The notes below the pieces were generated by a model. It did no database searches, was not told the DNA's origin, and saw only the letters and a program-made list of their open reading frames with translations. A DNA stretch of 64,000 nt, from contig NZ_CP117411.1 in assembly GCF_028607085.1 (NCBI RefSeq), positions 2,542,001-2,606,000 of the forward strand. The letters are read 5' to 3'. Numbering within the stretch: the first letter of the stretch is position 1; each line of letters starts with the position of its first letter. The stretch is from Sphingomonas naphthae. Its GTDB lineage: Bacteria > Pseudomonadota > Alphaproteobacteria > Sphingomonadales > Sphingomonadaceae. The translations under genes and the position numbers were made by a program. Of the stretch, positions 1 through 8,369 are shown piece after piece.

Positions 1-237
1 GCGCACCCACACCAGCGACCCGTCATCCCGGATGAAGCGCTTGGAGATAACGAACGGCGTGCCGTGCTGGATCAGTCGCTGGATCGCGATGTCGCATTCC
101 TCGCGATCGGCCGGCGCGGTGATGTCGGCCACGGGGCGACCCAGCAGGCTATCGCACGGCGCCTGCATGATGGCGCAGAATCCTTCGTCCAGGCTGACCA
201 GCCTGCCGGATGCATCGATGAGCACATGACCCGTCAT
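1..237 (-). CDS. PAS domain sensor protein, N-terminal fragment (runs off left edge)
   Basis: The minus strand reads ATG at 237 and stays open for 79 codons to the window edge. A strong ribosome site (GGAGG) lies about 8 nt before the ATG. The N-terminal 75 residues read like a PAS fold: a short first strand (GHVLIDASGRLVSLDEGF), then LLGRPVADITAPADRE, then a run ending FIRDDGSLVWVR, where PAC motifs are normally found. PAS domains sense small ligands, redox state or light and usually precede a kinase, GGDEF or LuxR output domain. The output domain lies outside the window, so the role of the whole protein is unknown. It is not coupled to the capA operon, from which it is separated by 173 bases. 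Confidence 0.7.
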   Translation of the reverse strand, partial: MTGHVLIDASGRLVSLDEGFCAIMQAPCDSLLGRPVADITAPADREECDIAIQRLIQHGTPFVISKRFIRDDGSLVWVR

Positions 238-388
238 GACGGCGCTCCTCCTGCTCGCACTGCGGTCCCGGTCGTTACGCGCCGGATCGGACTTTCGCGC
301 CCGGCAACGCGTGCGCGATCCTAAGCCCGGTTTATTAGGCAGTTCAACAATCGAGAAGGCGACCGGTATCCATCGCCTCGGCGAATGC

Positions 389-405
389 CGGCGACTGTGT
401 CGCCG
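389..405 (-). terminator. Hairpin just after the capA stop codon (weak terminator candidate)
   Basis: A perfect 7-bp stem (CGGCGAC / GTCGCCG) with a 3-nt loop lies 5 nt downstream of the capA stop on the minus strand. No T-run follows, so it may be only a processing or stability stem. The rest of the 238-410 gap shows nothing I can name. Confidence 0.25.
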
Positions 406-410
406 ATACC

Positions 411-1523
411 TCAGCGCTGGCCAAGGAGAAAGCGGTCGCCCGCCCAGCGCATGGTCAGCGGGGCGAGCCCGGCCTTGATGCCGATCGCGTCGACATAGGC
501 CCCCACGTCCTGCGCCAGCGCGCCGGTGGCGAGGATGGGGCGGCCGGGGGGTTCGCTCCAGATGGGGGTGAAGCCGGCCTCCAGCGTGCCGTCCTCGGCG
601 ACGCGAACGCGACCGATCAGGCCGTTGACCGCCTCCGGGTGGAAGGGCGCCAGCGTGTAGGCGGGATCGGGCTCGAAACCGAACATGCGCTTGCGCCGCT
701 CGGCCCATTCGGCGCGGGCGGGATGGTCCTGCGCGGGGCTGAGGGCGTGGGTGACGACCACGCCGTTGCCGAGCCCGTGGAAGATCGGCCTGCCGCGATG
801 GAATTCGATGCCGCGCGCGATATGGGCGTGGTGGCCGACGACGATATCCGCGCCCGCGTCGATCGCGGCGAAGGCCAGCGGGCGCTCATAGGGGGCGAGC
901 GCGGCCGGGCGGTGGGTGATACCCTTGTGGAGCGCCACGACGAGAATGTCGGCCTGCGCCCGCGCCTCGGCGATGGCGGCCTGCATCGCGGCGAGCGAGG
1001 CGGGGTCGATCTCGTCCAGCTCCGCCTGCGGGCGGCTCGGCCCGCCATCGACCGCGCGCACCGCGACATAGGTGGAGCCGGCCCGCGTATCGCTGGCCCA
1101 GCTGATCTCGGGACCGACGCAATTGTAGCTGAGCAGCGCGATCCGCCTGCCGCCCCGCTCGATAAAGGCCGGCACGCTCGCTTCGGCGAGGCTCGCGCCC
1201 GCGCCGTTATAAGCGATGCCCAGCCGGTCGAGCCGCTCGCGCGTGTCGGCGATGCCGATGGCGCCGCAATCGGCGATATGGTTGCCCGCCATCGACACGG
1301 CATCGATGCCGGCGCGGGCGAGCGCGTCGAGATGATCGGGATTGGCGCCGGGGGCGGGCACGTCCCCCTCCAGTTCCTGCCCCCGATTGGTGTGCGGCAC
1401 TTCGAGATGGCCGATGGTCACGTCGGCGGCGCGGGTGGCGGGGGCGATGCCGCCGATCCAGTGATCGGGATCGGGCACGTCGAGGATGATGTCGCCGAGG
1501 AAGGCGAGGTCGAGCGTGGCCAT
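411..1523 (-). CDS. CapA family protein (PGA synthesis-type metallophosphatase fold)
   Basis: The 370-residue protein starts MATLDLAFLGDIILDVPDP. It carries the CapA/PgsA metallophosphatase-like motifs in order: FLGD at the N-terminus, MAGNHIAD near residue 85, VVALHKG mid-protein, VVGHHAHIARG and a following IFHGLGN. CapA-fold proteins bind metals through these Asp/Asn/His residues; some act in poly-gamma-glutamate export, others are cytoplasmic hydrolases. There is no signal peptide or membrane segment here, which argues against a capsule role. It is the last gene of an eight-gene operon and starts 1 nt before the CoA-transferase stop codon at 1525, so it is probably co-translated with that pathway. 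A hydrolytic step on an acid or phosphoester intermediate is possible but not shown. The open frame extends upstream to 1718, but that part is the shadow of the neighbouring gene; I chose the ATG at 1523. Confidence 0.85.
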   Translation of the reverse strand: MATLDLAFLGDIILDVPDPDHWIGGIAPATRAADVTIGHLEVPHTNRGQELEGDVPAPGANPDHLDALARAGIDAVSMAGNHIADCGAIGIADTRERLDRLGIAYNGAGASLAEASVPAFIERGGRRIALLSYNCVGPEISWASDTRAGSTYVAVRAVDGGPSRPQAELDEIDPASLAAMQAAIAEARAQADILVVALHKGITHRPAALAPYERPLAFAAIDAGADIVVGHHAHIARGIEFHRGRPIFHGLGNGVVVTHALSPAQDHPARAEWAERRKRMFGFEPDPAYTLAPFHPEAVNGLIGRVRVAEDGTLEAGFTPIWSEPPGRPILATGALAQDVGAYVDAIGIKAGLAPLTMRWAGDRFLLGQR

Positions 1524-1524
1524 G

Positions 1525-2709
1525 TCAGATGCTCCCCGCCGCGCGGAGCCGGGCGATGGCACCGGCATCGTAGCCGAGTTCCGCCAGCACCGCATCGGTA
1601 TCACCGCCCAGGGTGGGCACGACGGGCGGCGCGGCCGGCCGATCGACCGCGAAACCCGGCCCGACGACCGCCAGGGGCGCGTCGAAGCCCGGCAGGATCG
1701 CCTCCTGCAACAGCCCACGCGCCGCGAGCTGGGGGTGGACGGCGATCTGGCCGATGTCGCGGATCATCGCCGCCGGCACGCCCGCCGCCGTCAGGCGCGG
1801 TTCGAGATCGGCGGCGGTCTCGCCGGCCAGCACCTCGACCAGCCAGGCGCGCACCGCATCATAATGGCGCACGCGCGCCGCATGATCGGCGAAGCGCGGA
1901 TCGGCGATCAGCTCGGGATGGCCCAGCACCCGGAGCAGCGCCTCGACATGATGCTGCTGGTTGGCGCCGAGCGCGATCCAGCCGTCGCCGGTGGGGTAGA
2001 ATTCGGCGGTGGCGACCAGCCGGTAGCCGCGATTGCCGGTGCCCTTGGGCACTTCGCCGGTGTGCGAATGGATCGTCACGCTGGTGGCGACCAGCTTCAG
2101 CGCGGCATCGAGCATCGCGACATCGACATGCTCGCCCTTCCCCGTGGCATCGCGCGAGCGCAGCGCCGCCAGCACCGCGATCACCGCCAGATAGCCGCTG
2201 AAACTGTCGACGATCGGCATGCCCAGCTTGCGCGGGCCATCGCCCTCGGCATTGAGCATCGACAGGCCCGACATGGCCTGCGCGATATGATCGTAGGCGC
2301 CCCAGTCGCGCAGCGGCCCGGTCTGGCCGAAGCCGCTGACCGAGACCGAGACGAGACCGGGTTTGCGCGCATCGAGCGCGGCGCGGCCGAAGCCGAGCCG
2401 CTCCAGCACGCCGGGGCGGAAATTCTCGACCAGCACGTCGGCGCGGTCGATCAGCTTCCACACGATTTCGCGCCCCTCCTCGCTCTTGAGATCGGCGGTG
2501 AGAGATCGCTTGCCGGCGTTGATCGCGGCGAAGGGGATGCTCATCAGCGGCAGGCCGGCATGTTCGGTATAATGGCGGAAGGCGTCGCCCACCCTCGGCG
2601 GCTCGATCTTGATGACCTCGGCGCCGAGCTGGGCCAGCATCTGGGTGCAGGTCGGGCCGGAGATGGCGTGGCTGAAATCGACCACGCGGATGCCCGCGAG
2701 AGGGGTCAT
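1525..2709 (-). CDS. Class III CoA-transferase (CaiB/BaiF family), copy 1
   Basis: A 394-residue protein beginning MTPLAGIRVVDFSHAISGPT, the standard opening of the CaiB/BaiF (formyl-CoA transferase-like) family. Further family marks are LAQLGAEVIKIEPPRVGD, the catalytic-Asp region VENFRPGVLERLGFG, and SVSGFGQTGPLRDWGAYDHIAQAMSG. These enzymes move CoA between carboxylic acids through an enzyme-bound aspartyl anhydride. The protein is full length. Its ATG overlaps the stop of the upstream CoA-transferase by 4 nt (ATGA), and capA follows after 1 nt. With two more class III transferases in the same operon, either several acids are activated or the subunits pair up; the sequence cannot tell which. 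The acid substrate is unknown. Confidence 0.9.
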   Translation of the reverse strand: MTPLAGIRVVDFSHAISGPTCTQMLAQLGAEVIKIEPPRVGDAFRHYTEHAGLPLMSIPFAAINAGKRSLTADLKSEEGREIVWKLIDRADVLVENFRPGVLERLGFGRAALDARKPGLVSVSVSGFGQTGPLRDWGAYDHIAQAMSGLSMLNAEGDGPRKLGMPIVDSFSGYLAVIAVLAALRSRDATGKGEHVDVAMLDAALKLVATSVTIHSHTGEVPKGTGNRGYRLVATAEFYPTGDGWIALGANQQHHVEALLRVLGHPELIADPRFADHAARVRHYDAVRAWLVEVLAGETAADLEPRLTAAGVPAAMIRDIGQIAVHPQLAARGLLQEAILPGFDAPLAVVGPGFAVDRPAAPPVVPTLGGDTDAVLAELGYDAGAIARLRAAGSI

Positions 2710-3896
2710 GCGCGGGGCTCCCGTTGAGCGGAGAAGGCGCCGGCAGCCTCCAGCGCGGCGACATCGAAGCCGAGGCCGGCGAGGATCGCCTGTGTGTCGG
2801 CGCCGGGCAGGCCGGCGGGCCGCGGCGCGACCGGTGGGGTGGCGGAGAGATGGAAGGGCGTGCCGATCTGGCGGACGCTGCCGGCCGCGTCGGGCAGGGG
2901 CACGTCCACGCTCATGCCGCGCGCGATATTGTGCGGATCGTCCATCGCCTCTCCGATCGAGAGGATTGGCATGGCCTGCGTGTCGGCCTCGCGGAACAAG
3001 GTGATCCACCCCGCGCGCGGGCGGGTGCGGAACAGGGCGGCCAGTTCCTCGCCCATCGCCGCATGGGTGTCCGGGCGGGTGCGCAGCGGCTCGAAATCGG
3101 GGCGGCCGATGGCGGTGCAGAAGCGCGACCAATAGGCCGGCTCCATATCGGTGGTGCAGATAAAGTCGCCGCCGGCGCATTCCCACACGCCACCCTTGGG
3201 GTGCCAAGCGCCGTCGGGCGGCGGCAGGGTGGTGGGATCCTGCACCCGGCCGAGCGTGACCATCAGCAGCGGCATCGAAGCGTCCGACATGGCGACATCG
3301 ACATGCTGCCCCTGCCCCGTCCGCTCGCGCGCCTGAAGTGCTGCGAAGGTGGCGATCGTGGCATGGGCGCCCGCCAGCACGTCGGCCACCTGAAGCCCCG
3401 GCATCGTCGGGCGCGGCAAACCGTTGAGCCGTGACAGAGCGCCCGCCAGCGCGAGGGCTGCGGGGTCGTGCCCGGCGCGCTCGGCATGGGGGCCGGTCTG
3501 CCCGGCGAAGGAGACCGAGCAATAGATCAGGCGCGGGTTGAGCGCCGCCATCTCGGCAAAACCATAGCCCATCGCCGCCATCACGCCGGGGCGGTAATCC
3601 TCGATGAGAATGTCCGCCTCGGCGATCAGCCGGTGTAGCACCCCGCGCGCGGCGGCGTTGCCGGGGTTGATGAGCAGGCTGCGCTTGTTGCGGGTGTAGG
3701 TCGGGCGGGCGCGGCGGCGGAGCTGCGCGGCCGAGTCGCTATCCTCGCCGAACATCGCCGCCTGCTTAGCCAGTTCGCGCGGATGCTCGATGCGCACCAC
3801 GTCGGCACCCAGATCGCCCGCGATCCAGCTGACGTAGGCGCCCGGCAGGAAGCGCGAGAAATCGACGATGCGACAACCTTCGAGCGCGGCCGTCAT
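2706..3896 (-). CDS. Class III CoA-transferase (CaiB/BaiF family), copy 2
   Basis: A 396-residue protein starting MTAALEGCRIVDFSRFLPGA. Family motifs are visible: IAGDLGADVVRIEHP, then IEDYRPGVMAAMGYG carrying the catalytic aspartate, and YCSVSFAGQTGPHAERAGHD. The spacing matches CaiB/BaiF proteins. Residues 45-65 contain an inserted or divergent stretch (FGEDSDSAAQLRRRARPTYT) that resembles the variable loop found in 2-methylfumaryl/alpha-methylacyl-CoA-type members. The ATG at 3896 overlaps the stop of the dehydratase-like gene by 4 nt, and its own stop overlaps copy 1 by 4 nt, so all three are likely made from one message in equal amounts. Adjacent class III transferase genes sometimes form heteromers, which is possible for copies 1 and 2. 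Confidence 0.9.
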   Translation of the reverse strand: MTAALEGCRIVDFSRFLPGAYVSWIAGDLGADVVRIEHPRELAKQAAMFGEDSDSAAQLRRRARPTYTRNKRSLLINPGNAAARGVLHRLIAEADILIEDYRPGVMAAMGYGFAEMAALNPRLIYCSVSFAGQTGPHAERAGHDPAALALAGALSRLNGLPRPTMPGLQVADVLAGAHATIATFAALQARERTGQGQHVDVAMSDASMPLLMVTLGRVQDPTTLPPPDGAWHPKGGVWECAGGDFICTTDMEPAYWSRFCTAIGRPDFEPLRTRPDTHAAMGEELAALFRTRPRAGWITLFREADTQAMPILSIGEAMDDPHNIARGMSVDVPLPDAAGSVRQIGTPFHLSATPPVAPRPAGLPGADTQAILAGLGFDVAALEAAGAFSAQREPRA

Positions 3897-6043
3897 GCCG
3901 CCTGCTCCCGGCGGAGCGCGGCCTTTTCGCCGGCCGGCCCTTCGATGAAGGCGGCGATGCGCGCCTCGATCTCGGCGGCGTCGCTGCCCTCGGCGTTGAA
4001 ATTGTCCATGCCGATGTCGAGCACCGGGATGCCCGCCGCCTCCAGCGCGCGCAGCACGAAGGGATCGGCGTCGGCCAGCGCCACCGCGCCGTCGACGCCG
4101 TGCGTCCGTGCCTCATGCACATGCCACGGCGCGGCCCAGCTCGGCATGCGCAGCTCGTCGCCCATCGTCAGGAAGCGCGCGGCCAGCGCCCGGATCGGAT
4201 CGCGGCCGCGATCGAAGCGGCGGATATAGCCGTCCGCCGCCAGCCCCAGGTACATCGACCAGACGAACACCGCGCCATGGCTCTCCTCCCAATTCTGGTA
4301 GAAGCCCATGTCGCTCCACAGACCGCGCCCGACCCACATCAGCCGGACCTTCTCGCCCGGCACGGCGGCGGCCCCTTCGGCGACCCGTGCGGCGACTTCC
4401 TCGTAGAAAGCCCTGGCCGCGTCGCGTGCCCATTCGGTGCCGCGATGCCATTGCGGGACCATCGTGGCGGGCATGCTGTCGACGATGCCGATCGGCGCCG
4501 GCACGGTGCGCGCGATCAGGTCGCGGGTGCGGCGGTAATATTCCTCCTGCTCGTTGACGAGGTCCATCACCTCGACGAACCGCTCCATCGAGAAGGTTCG
4601 GCCGGTGGCGGCCTCCAGTTGGGCGATCACCTCGCGGATTTCGGTGGCGAGCAGGTCGATCCGCTCGGCCTCCAGCACCTCGTCCCACCGTTCGGGCAGC
4701 GCCTCCCACCAAGTGGTCGCGATATCCCAGCGGGCATCGGTGGTGCGCTCGTAGAGATAGGGCGCGGCGCCGGTCGCTTGCGCCCAGTTCCAGAAAATCT
4801 TGGCCGTCGGGTCGCTGGAGGTGATGGCGTGGACGAAATCGGGGCGCGGCAGGCCGCCCCAGGGGGCGTTGTCCGCATCCTCGTCGAACGCGGCGGCGAG
4901 GCCCTGCGCGCTATAGGGCTCGACATCGCCGGGGAAATCGTGGGCGCGCAGCAGCCCCAGGTAGCGGCGCGACTGCTGCTTGGCGGCGACGATCGAAGCC
5001 CACCATTGATTGACGACGAACGGGATATCGAGCGCGCGGAGGATTTCCTGCGGCGCGTTGGCGTTGGTCATGGCGAAGGGTTCGCCCTTGGCCACGCGAT
5101 CGCGGATGCCGGCGAACCATTCGCGCTGGTAGGTGCCGAAATCGGCCACCGAGTTCAGGCTCTTGCGGCTGCGGGTCGAGCGGGCGGAGGGCTTGGGCGG
5201 CGGTGCCTTGGGCGCGCGCGCGGGCTTTTCAGCGGGTGGGCGCCCGGCGAGGCGGTCGAGCAGATCGAAGGGCGGCTGGCCGCTGGCGTCGATCCGCTCG
5301 GTCAGCAGCAGGATATCGGCCGGCAGCGCGCGGCGGAGCGCGGCGATGTCCCACGGGGCGATCTCGTCGCCATGGCCGGAGAGGTGGACCACATGGCTCG
5401 CGCCGGCGCGGGCGACGGCGGCGGCGATGCGGCGGGCGACATCCTCGGGCGGGGTCGCGGCGGGCGGGCGGCCATCGGCGCAGGCCGCATCGGTGCCGGC
5501 GACGGTGAAGCCCGCCGCCGCCAGCAGATCGGCCATGGCGGGTAGCGCGCGGGGTGTGCCGGCGAGGAAGAGGCGCAGCCCCTCGCCTGCCGTCACGGCA
5601 TCCGCCGTGATCGGCGTGTTGGCGATGGGTTCGGCGGGCTCGCCGCCCAGCGACACCAGCCAGTCGCGCAACTGCGCCAACCGGTGCCGGTTGTACGCCG
5701 CCGAGGATTCCCGCTGCTGGTGGCACAGATCGATGAAGTGGATCGGCGGCGGGCTCGCCTCGCCCAGCCGCGCCAGTTCGCGGATCGTGGCAAAGAGCTG
5801 GAACTGCTCGGTATCGGCATTGGTGATGAGGATCGGCACGCTCGCGTCCGCCGGTGCCAGTATCCGCTCCAGCAACCGCCGCCCGCGCGGGCCGAGGCCC
5901 TTGGCGCCCATCAGCCGGTCGGCCAGCGGGGTCGGGATGGGGGGACCGCCATCCATGTCCACCGGATCGAAGCCGGCCGCGCGCAGCATGGCGGCCGGAA
6001 CATCGCACCCAAGCGTGAAGATCGGGCGGCGCCCCTCCGCCAT
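3893..6043 (-). CDS. Tandem 2-hydroxyacyl-CoA dehydratase-like protein lacking the Fe-S cysteines
   Basis: The 716-residue protein reads as two diverged HGD-D/BcrBC (2-hydroxyacyl-CoA dehydratase, benzoyl-CoA reductase) modules. Residues 1-270 form a shorter module (LGCDVPAAMLRAAGFDPV; IHFIDLCHQQRESSAAYNRH). Residues 270-300 are an Ala/Pro/Lys linker. Residues 300-700 form a longer module (GEPFAMTNANAPQEILRALD; GTEWARDAARAFYEEVAARV; AAGIPVLDIGMDNF). Family members bind a [4Fe-4S] cluster per subunit with three cysteines. Here only Cys13, Cys107 and Cys188 exist and the long module has none; for example NQWWAS stands where a Cys-containing motif is expected. No ATP-dependent activator gene is near. 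It lies between CoA-transferase genes with 1- and 4-nt overlaps, so a CoA-thioester substrate is likely. It may be a lyase with another mechanism, a scaffold, or a binding protein; dehydratase activity is not assured. Confidence 0.75.
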   Translation of the reverse strand: MAEGRRPIFTLGCDVPAAMLRAAGFDPVDMDGGPPIPTPLADRLMGAKGLGPRGRRLLERILAPADASVPILITNADTEQFQLFATIRELARLGEASPPPIHFIDLCHQQRESSAAYNRHRLAQLRDWLVSLGGEPAEPIANTPITADAVTAGEGLRLFLAGTPRALPAMADLLAAAGFTVAGTDAACADGRPPAATPPEDVARRIAAAVARAGASHVVHLSGHGDEIAPWDIAALRRALPADILLLTERIDASGQPPFDLLDRLAGRPPAEKPARAPKAPPPKPSARSTRSRKSLNSVADFGTYQREWFAGIRDRVAKGEPFAMTNANAPQEILRALDIPFVVNQWWASIVAAKQQSRRYLGLLRAHDFPGDVEPYSAQGLAAAFDEDADNAPWGGLPRPDFVHAITSSDPTAKIFWNWAQATGAAPYLYERTTDARWDIATTWWEALPERWDEVLEAERIDLLATEIREVIAQLEAATGRTFSMERFVEVMDLVNEQEEYYRRTRDLIARTVPAPIGIVDSMPATMVPQWHRGTEWARDAARAFYEEVAARVAEGAAAVPGEKVRLMWVGRGLWSDMGFYQNWEESHGAVFVWSMYLGLAADGYIRRFDRGRDPIRALAARFLTMGDELRMPSWAAPWHVHEARTHGVDGAVALADADPFVLRALEAAGIPVLDIGMDNFNAEGSDAAEIEARIAAFIEGPAGEKAALRREQAA

Positions 6044-7296
6044 CAGATCGCGCCCCGCGCCGTCAGCGCGGCGATCTCCTCGGGCGCATAGCCCATCAGC
6101 CGGCCGTAGACGTCCTGGTTATGCTCGCCGACGCGGATCGCCAGCGCCTCGTCGAACCCGATGCGCGCGCCGGAGAATTTGATCGGCACGCCCGACGTGC
6201 GCAGATCGACCGTCGAACTGTAGGTCGGGTGCGCCACCGACATCGTCTCGCCGCGCGCCATCACGCGCGGATCGACCAGTGCGTCCTCCGGGTGGCGGAC
6301 GGGGGCGACGGGCACGCCCTCGGCCTCCAGCAACCGCACGACCTCGGCGGTGGGCAGGGTCTGCGACCAGGCGTTGATCCGCGCTTCCAGATCGTTGGCG
6401 TTGGCGACGCGCACGTCGCGGCCGCTGAAGCGCGGGTTCTGGCCCAGCTCGGGCTGGCCCATGGCGCGGAACAGGCCCTGCGCCAATTTCTCATGCACCG
6501 CGACCAGCGCGACATAGCCGTCCGCGCAGGCGAACACGCCGAAGGGCGACAGGCGCTGTACGGTCAGGCCCGTCCGCGACTCCATCCCCGCCGCCGCCAT
6601 CGCCGACCAATTCTCGATCGCGACGAAGGAGGTGAGCGCGCCCAGCATCGACACGTCGACATGCTGGCCGACGCCGGTGCGGTGGCGCTGCTCGATCGCG
6701 GCGAGGATGCCGATCACCGAGAAGACCGGGGCCAGCATGTCGGCGATCGGCACGCCGAAGCGGACGGGCGGGTGGCCCGGCTCGCCGCTGGTGTACATCG
6801 CCCCCGACAGCGCCTGGATGATGACGTCCATCGCCTTGCCGCCTTCGGGCGCGTCGGCGCCGAAGCCCGACAGCGAGCAATAGACGATGCGCGGATTGAC
6901 CGCGCGCGCCGCCGCATAGCCCACGCCCAGCCGATCGGCGACGCCCGCCGAGAAATTCTCGACCACGATATCGGCATCGCGCACCAGATCGGCGAAGATG
7001 CCGGCGGCCTCGGGGCTCTTCAGGTTGAGCGACACGCCATACTTCCCGCGCGCGCGCGTCAGGTGCGAGATCGAGACGTCGTCGTCATGCTGGCGCTCGA
7101 CCACCACGCCGTCGCGGCCGACATAAGGGCTGTTCTCGCGCGCCAGATCGCCGCCGCGCGGATCCTCCACCTTGATGACCTCGGCGCCGAGGCCCGCCAG
7201 CAGCAAGGTGGCATAAGGCCCCGCCAGCGCGCGGGTGAGGTCGATCACGCGAAGCCCTTCGAGCGGGCGAGGCGGCTGGATGGTCTCGTCGGTCAT
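6043..7296 (-). CDS. Class III CoA-transferase (CaiB/BaiF family), copy 3
   Basis: A 417-residue protein opening MTDETIQPPRPLEGLRVIDL, with LLLAGLGAEVIKVEDPRGGD, VENFSAGVADRLGVGY (catalytic Asp just upstream) and YCSLSGFGADAPEGGKAMDV. This copy is closer to the succinyl-CoA:organic acid subtype (an insertion between residues 55 and 80, then LTRARGKYGVSLNL) than copies 1 and 2, judging by eye. Its stop codon shares one base with the ATG of the dehydratase-like gene (TGATG), and its ATG shares one base with the stop of the TRAP binding protein gene. This direct coupling to the transporter suggests that it activates the acid as soon as it is imported. The acid and the CoA donor are unknown. Confidence 0.9.
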   Translation of the reverse strand: MTDETIQPPRPLEGLRVIDLTRALAGPYATLLLAGLGAEVIKVEDPRGGDLARENSPYVGRDGVVVERQHDDDVSISHLTRARGKYGVSLNLKSPEAAGIFADLVRDADIVVENFSAGVADRLGVGYAAARAVNPRIVYCSLSGFGADAPEGGKAMDVIIQALSGAMYTSGEPGHPPVRFGVPIADMLAPVFSVIGILAAIEQRHRTGVGQHVDVSMLGALTSFVAIENWSAMAAAGMESRTGLTVQRLSPFGVFACADGYVALVAVHEKLAQGLFRAMGQPELGQNPRFSGRDVRVANANDLEARINAWSQTLPTAEVVRLLEAEGVPVAPVRHPEDALVDPRVMARGETMSVAHPTYSSTVDLRTSGVPIKFSGARIGFDEALAIRVGEHNQDVYGRLMGYAPEEIAALTARGAI

Positions 7297-8369
7297 CACT
7301 TGATCCCTGTCGTGGTATCGGCCTCGCAGCGGACGGTGCCGCTGGTGCCGGTGCGGGCGATCAGCGCCTGCGCCTCGTTCAGCACGGGCAGGCCATCCAG
7401 CCCGATGCCGCGGAGGCGCATCGCCTGATCGCGGGCGTCCTGATTGTAGAGAGCGTCGAAGCGGGCCTGCTCGGACGCGGGGAAGGGCGAGAAACGCATC
7501 CCCTGTTCCTTGCCGAAATCGATGCCGGCCTTCTCCGCCTTGAGCAGCTCGGAGCCCAGTTCGGCCTCCCACAGCTTGCGCGAGCGCATCACCAGCGCCT
7601 GGAGATCGGGCGTCAGCCGGCGCCAGGCATGATCGGACATGGCGCGCGCCGGATAGGCGCCCCGGCTGAAGCGGATCGGCGTGAAGTAGCTGGCGACTTC
7701 GGAGAAATGCAGCGAGCGGATCGTGTCGGCCGGGGCCACCACGCCGTCGATCACGCCCTTGGCCAGCGCCGAATAGACTTCGCCCATCGGCATGTTGACC
7801 GGATCGGCGCCCAGCTGCTTCAGCACGTCGATCGCATCGGCCTGCGCGCGCAGGCGCAGCCCCCTGAAATCCGCGAGGTGGCGGATCGGGCGGTTGCGGG
7901 TCAGCACGCCGGGGAAGTTGCCGCCCTGCACCGCGAGCACGTGGAGGCCCGCCAATTCCTTGCCGAACTGCGGGAAGCGGGCGGCGAGGCAGTCGTAGAT
8001 CGCGACCTGATCGCCGATCGAGCGCACCCCGCCGTAGAAGCCCGACTGGGCACGCAGCATATGCGCCCCGCCCTTGGCGTAGATCGGCGTGATGAGGCCG
8101 ATATCGGCGACGCCGTGGCGCACCTCGGTCATGCTCTGGTCGGCCGAGAGGAGCGCGCCACCCCAGAAGGGCCGGAAGCGCAGCCGGCCGCCACTCTCCG
8201 CCTCCACCGCCTTCATCCAGGCGATGTCGGCGCGGCTGAACGGGTGACCGGGCGGATAGGAGCTGGCGTAGGTCAGCGTGATCGGCGCCCCCGCCGGCGG
8301 GGCGGGCTTGCCGCAGGCGGCGAGGCCGGCCAGCGCGGCGAGCGCGAGGATCGAACGGAAGCGGCTCAT
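7296..8369 (-). CDS. TRAP transporter substrate-binding lipoprotein (DctP family)
   Basis: A 357-residue DctP/TRAP periplasmic receptor. The N-terminus is a lipoprotein signal (ALAALAGLAACGKPAPP; lipobox cysteine near residue 19), so the protein should be anchored in the periplasm rather than free. The mature part opens with the usual ITLTYASSYPPGHPFSRADI. It has the family's substrate-contact region FRGLRLRAQADAIDVLKQLG and the GEVYSALAKGVIDG signature; in DctP proteins an arginine in the GLRLR segment clamps the ligand carboxylate. The ligand is therefore probably an organic acid. It overlaps the large permease gene by 4 nt and the next CoA-transferase by 1 nt. Confidence 0.92.
   Translation of the reverse strand: MSRFRSILALAALAGLAACGKPAPPAGAPITLTYASSYPPGHPFSRADIAWMKAVEAESGGRLRFRPFWGGALLSADQSMTEVRHGVADIGLITPIYAKGGAHMLRAQSGFYGGVRSIGDQVAIYDCLAARFPQFGKELAGLHVLAVQGGNFPGVLTRNRPIRHLADFRGLRLRAQADAIDVLKQLGADPVNMPMGEVYSALAKGVIDGVVAPADTIRSLHFSEVASYFTPIRFSRGAYPARAMSDHAWRRLTPDLQALVMRSRKLWEAELGSELLKAEKAGIDFGKEQGMRFSPFPASEQARFDALYNQDARDQAMRLRGIGLDGLPVLNEAQALIARTGTSGTVRCEADTTTGIK

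Noticed and set aside
411-1523. Capsule (poly-gamma-glutamate) biosynthesis
   Set aside because: No signal peptide or membrane span and no capB/capC partners; the operon is catabolic.
1524-1718. N-terminal extension of the CapA gene
   Set aside because: The extension is Arg/Ser/Cys-rich shadow sequence of the upstream CoA-transferase; the family start motif FLGD begins just after the ATG at 1523.
639-2201. 520-codon plus-strand frame opposite capA and a CoA-transferase
   Set aside because: Repetitive Arg/Ala/Gly composition with no family motif, opposite two convincing genes.
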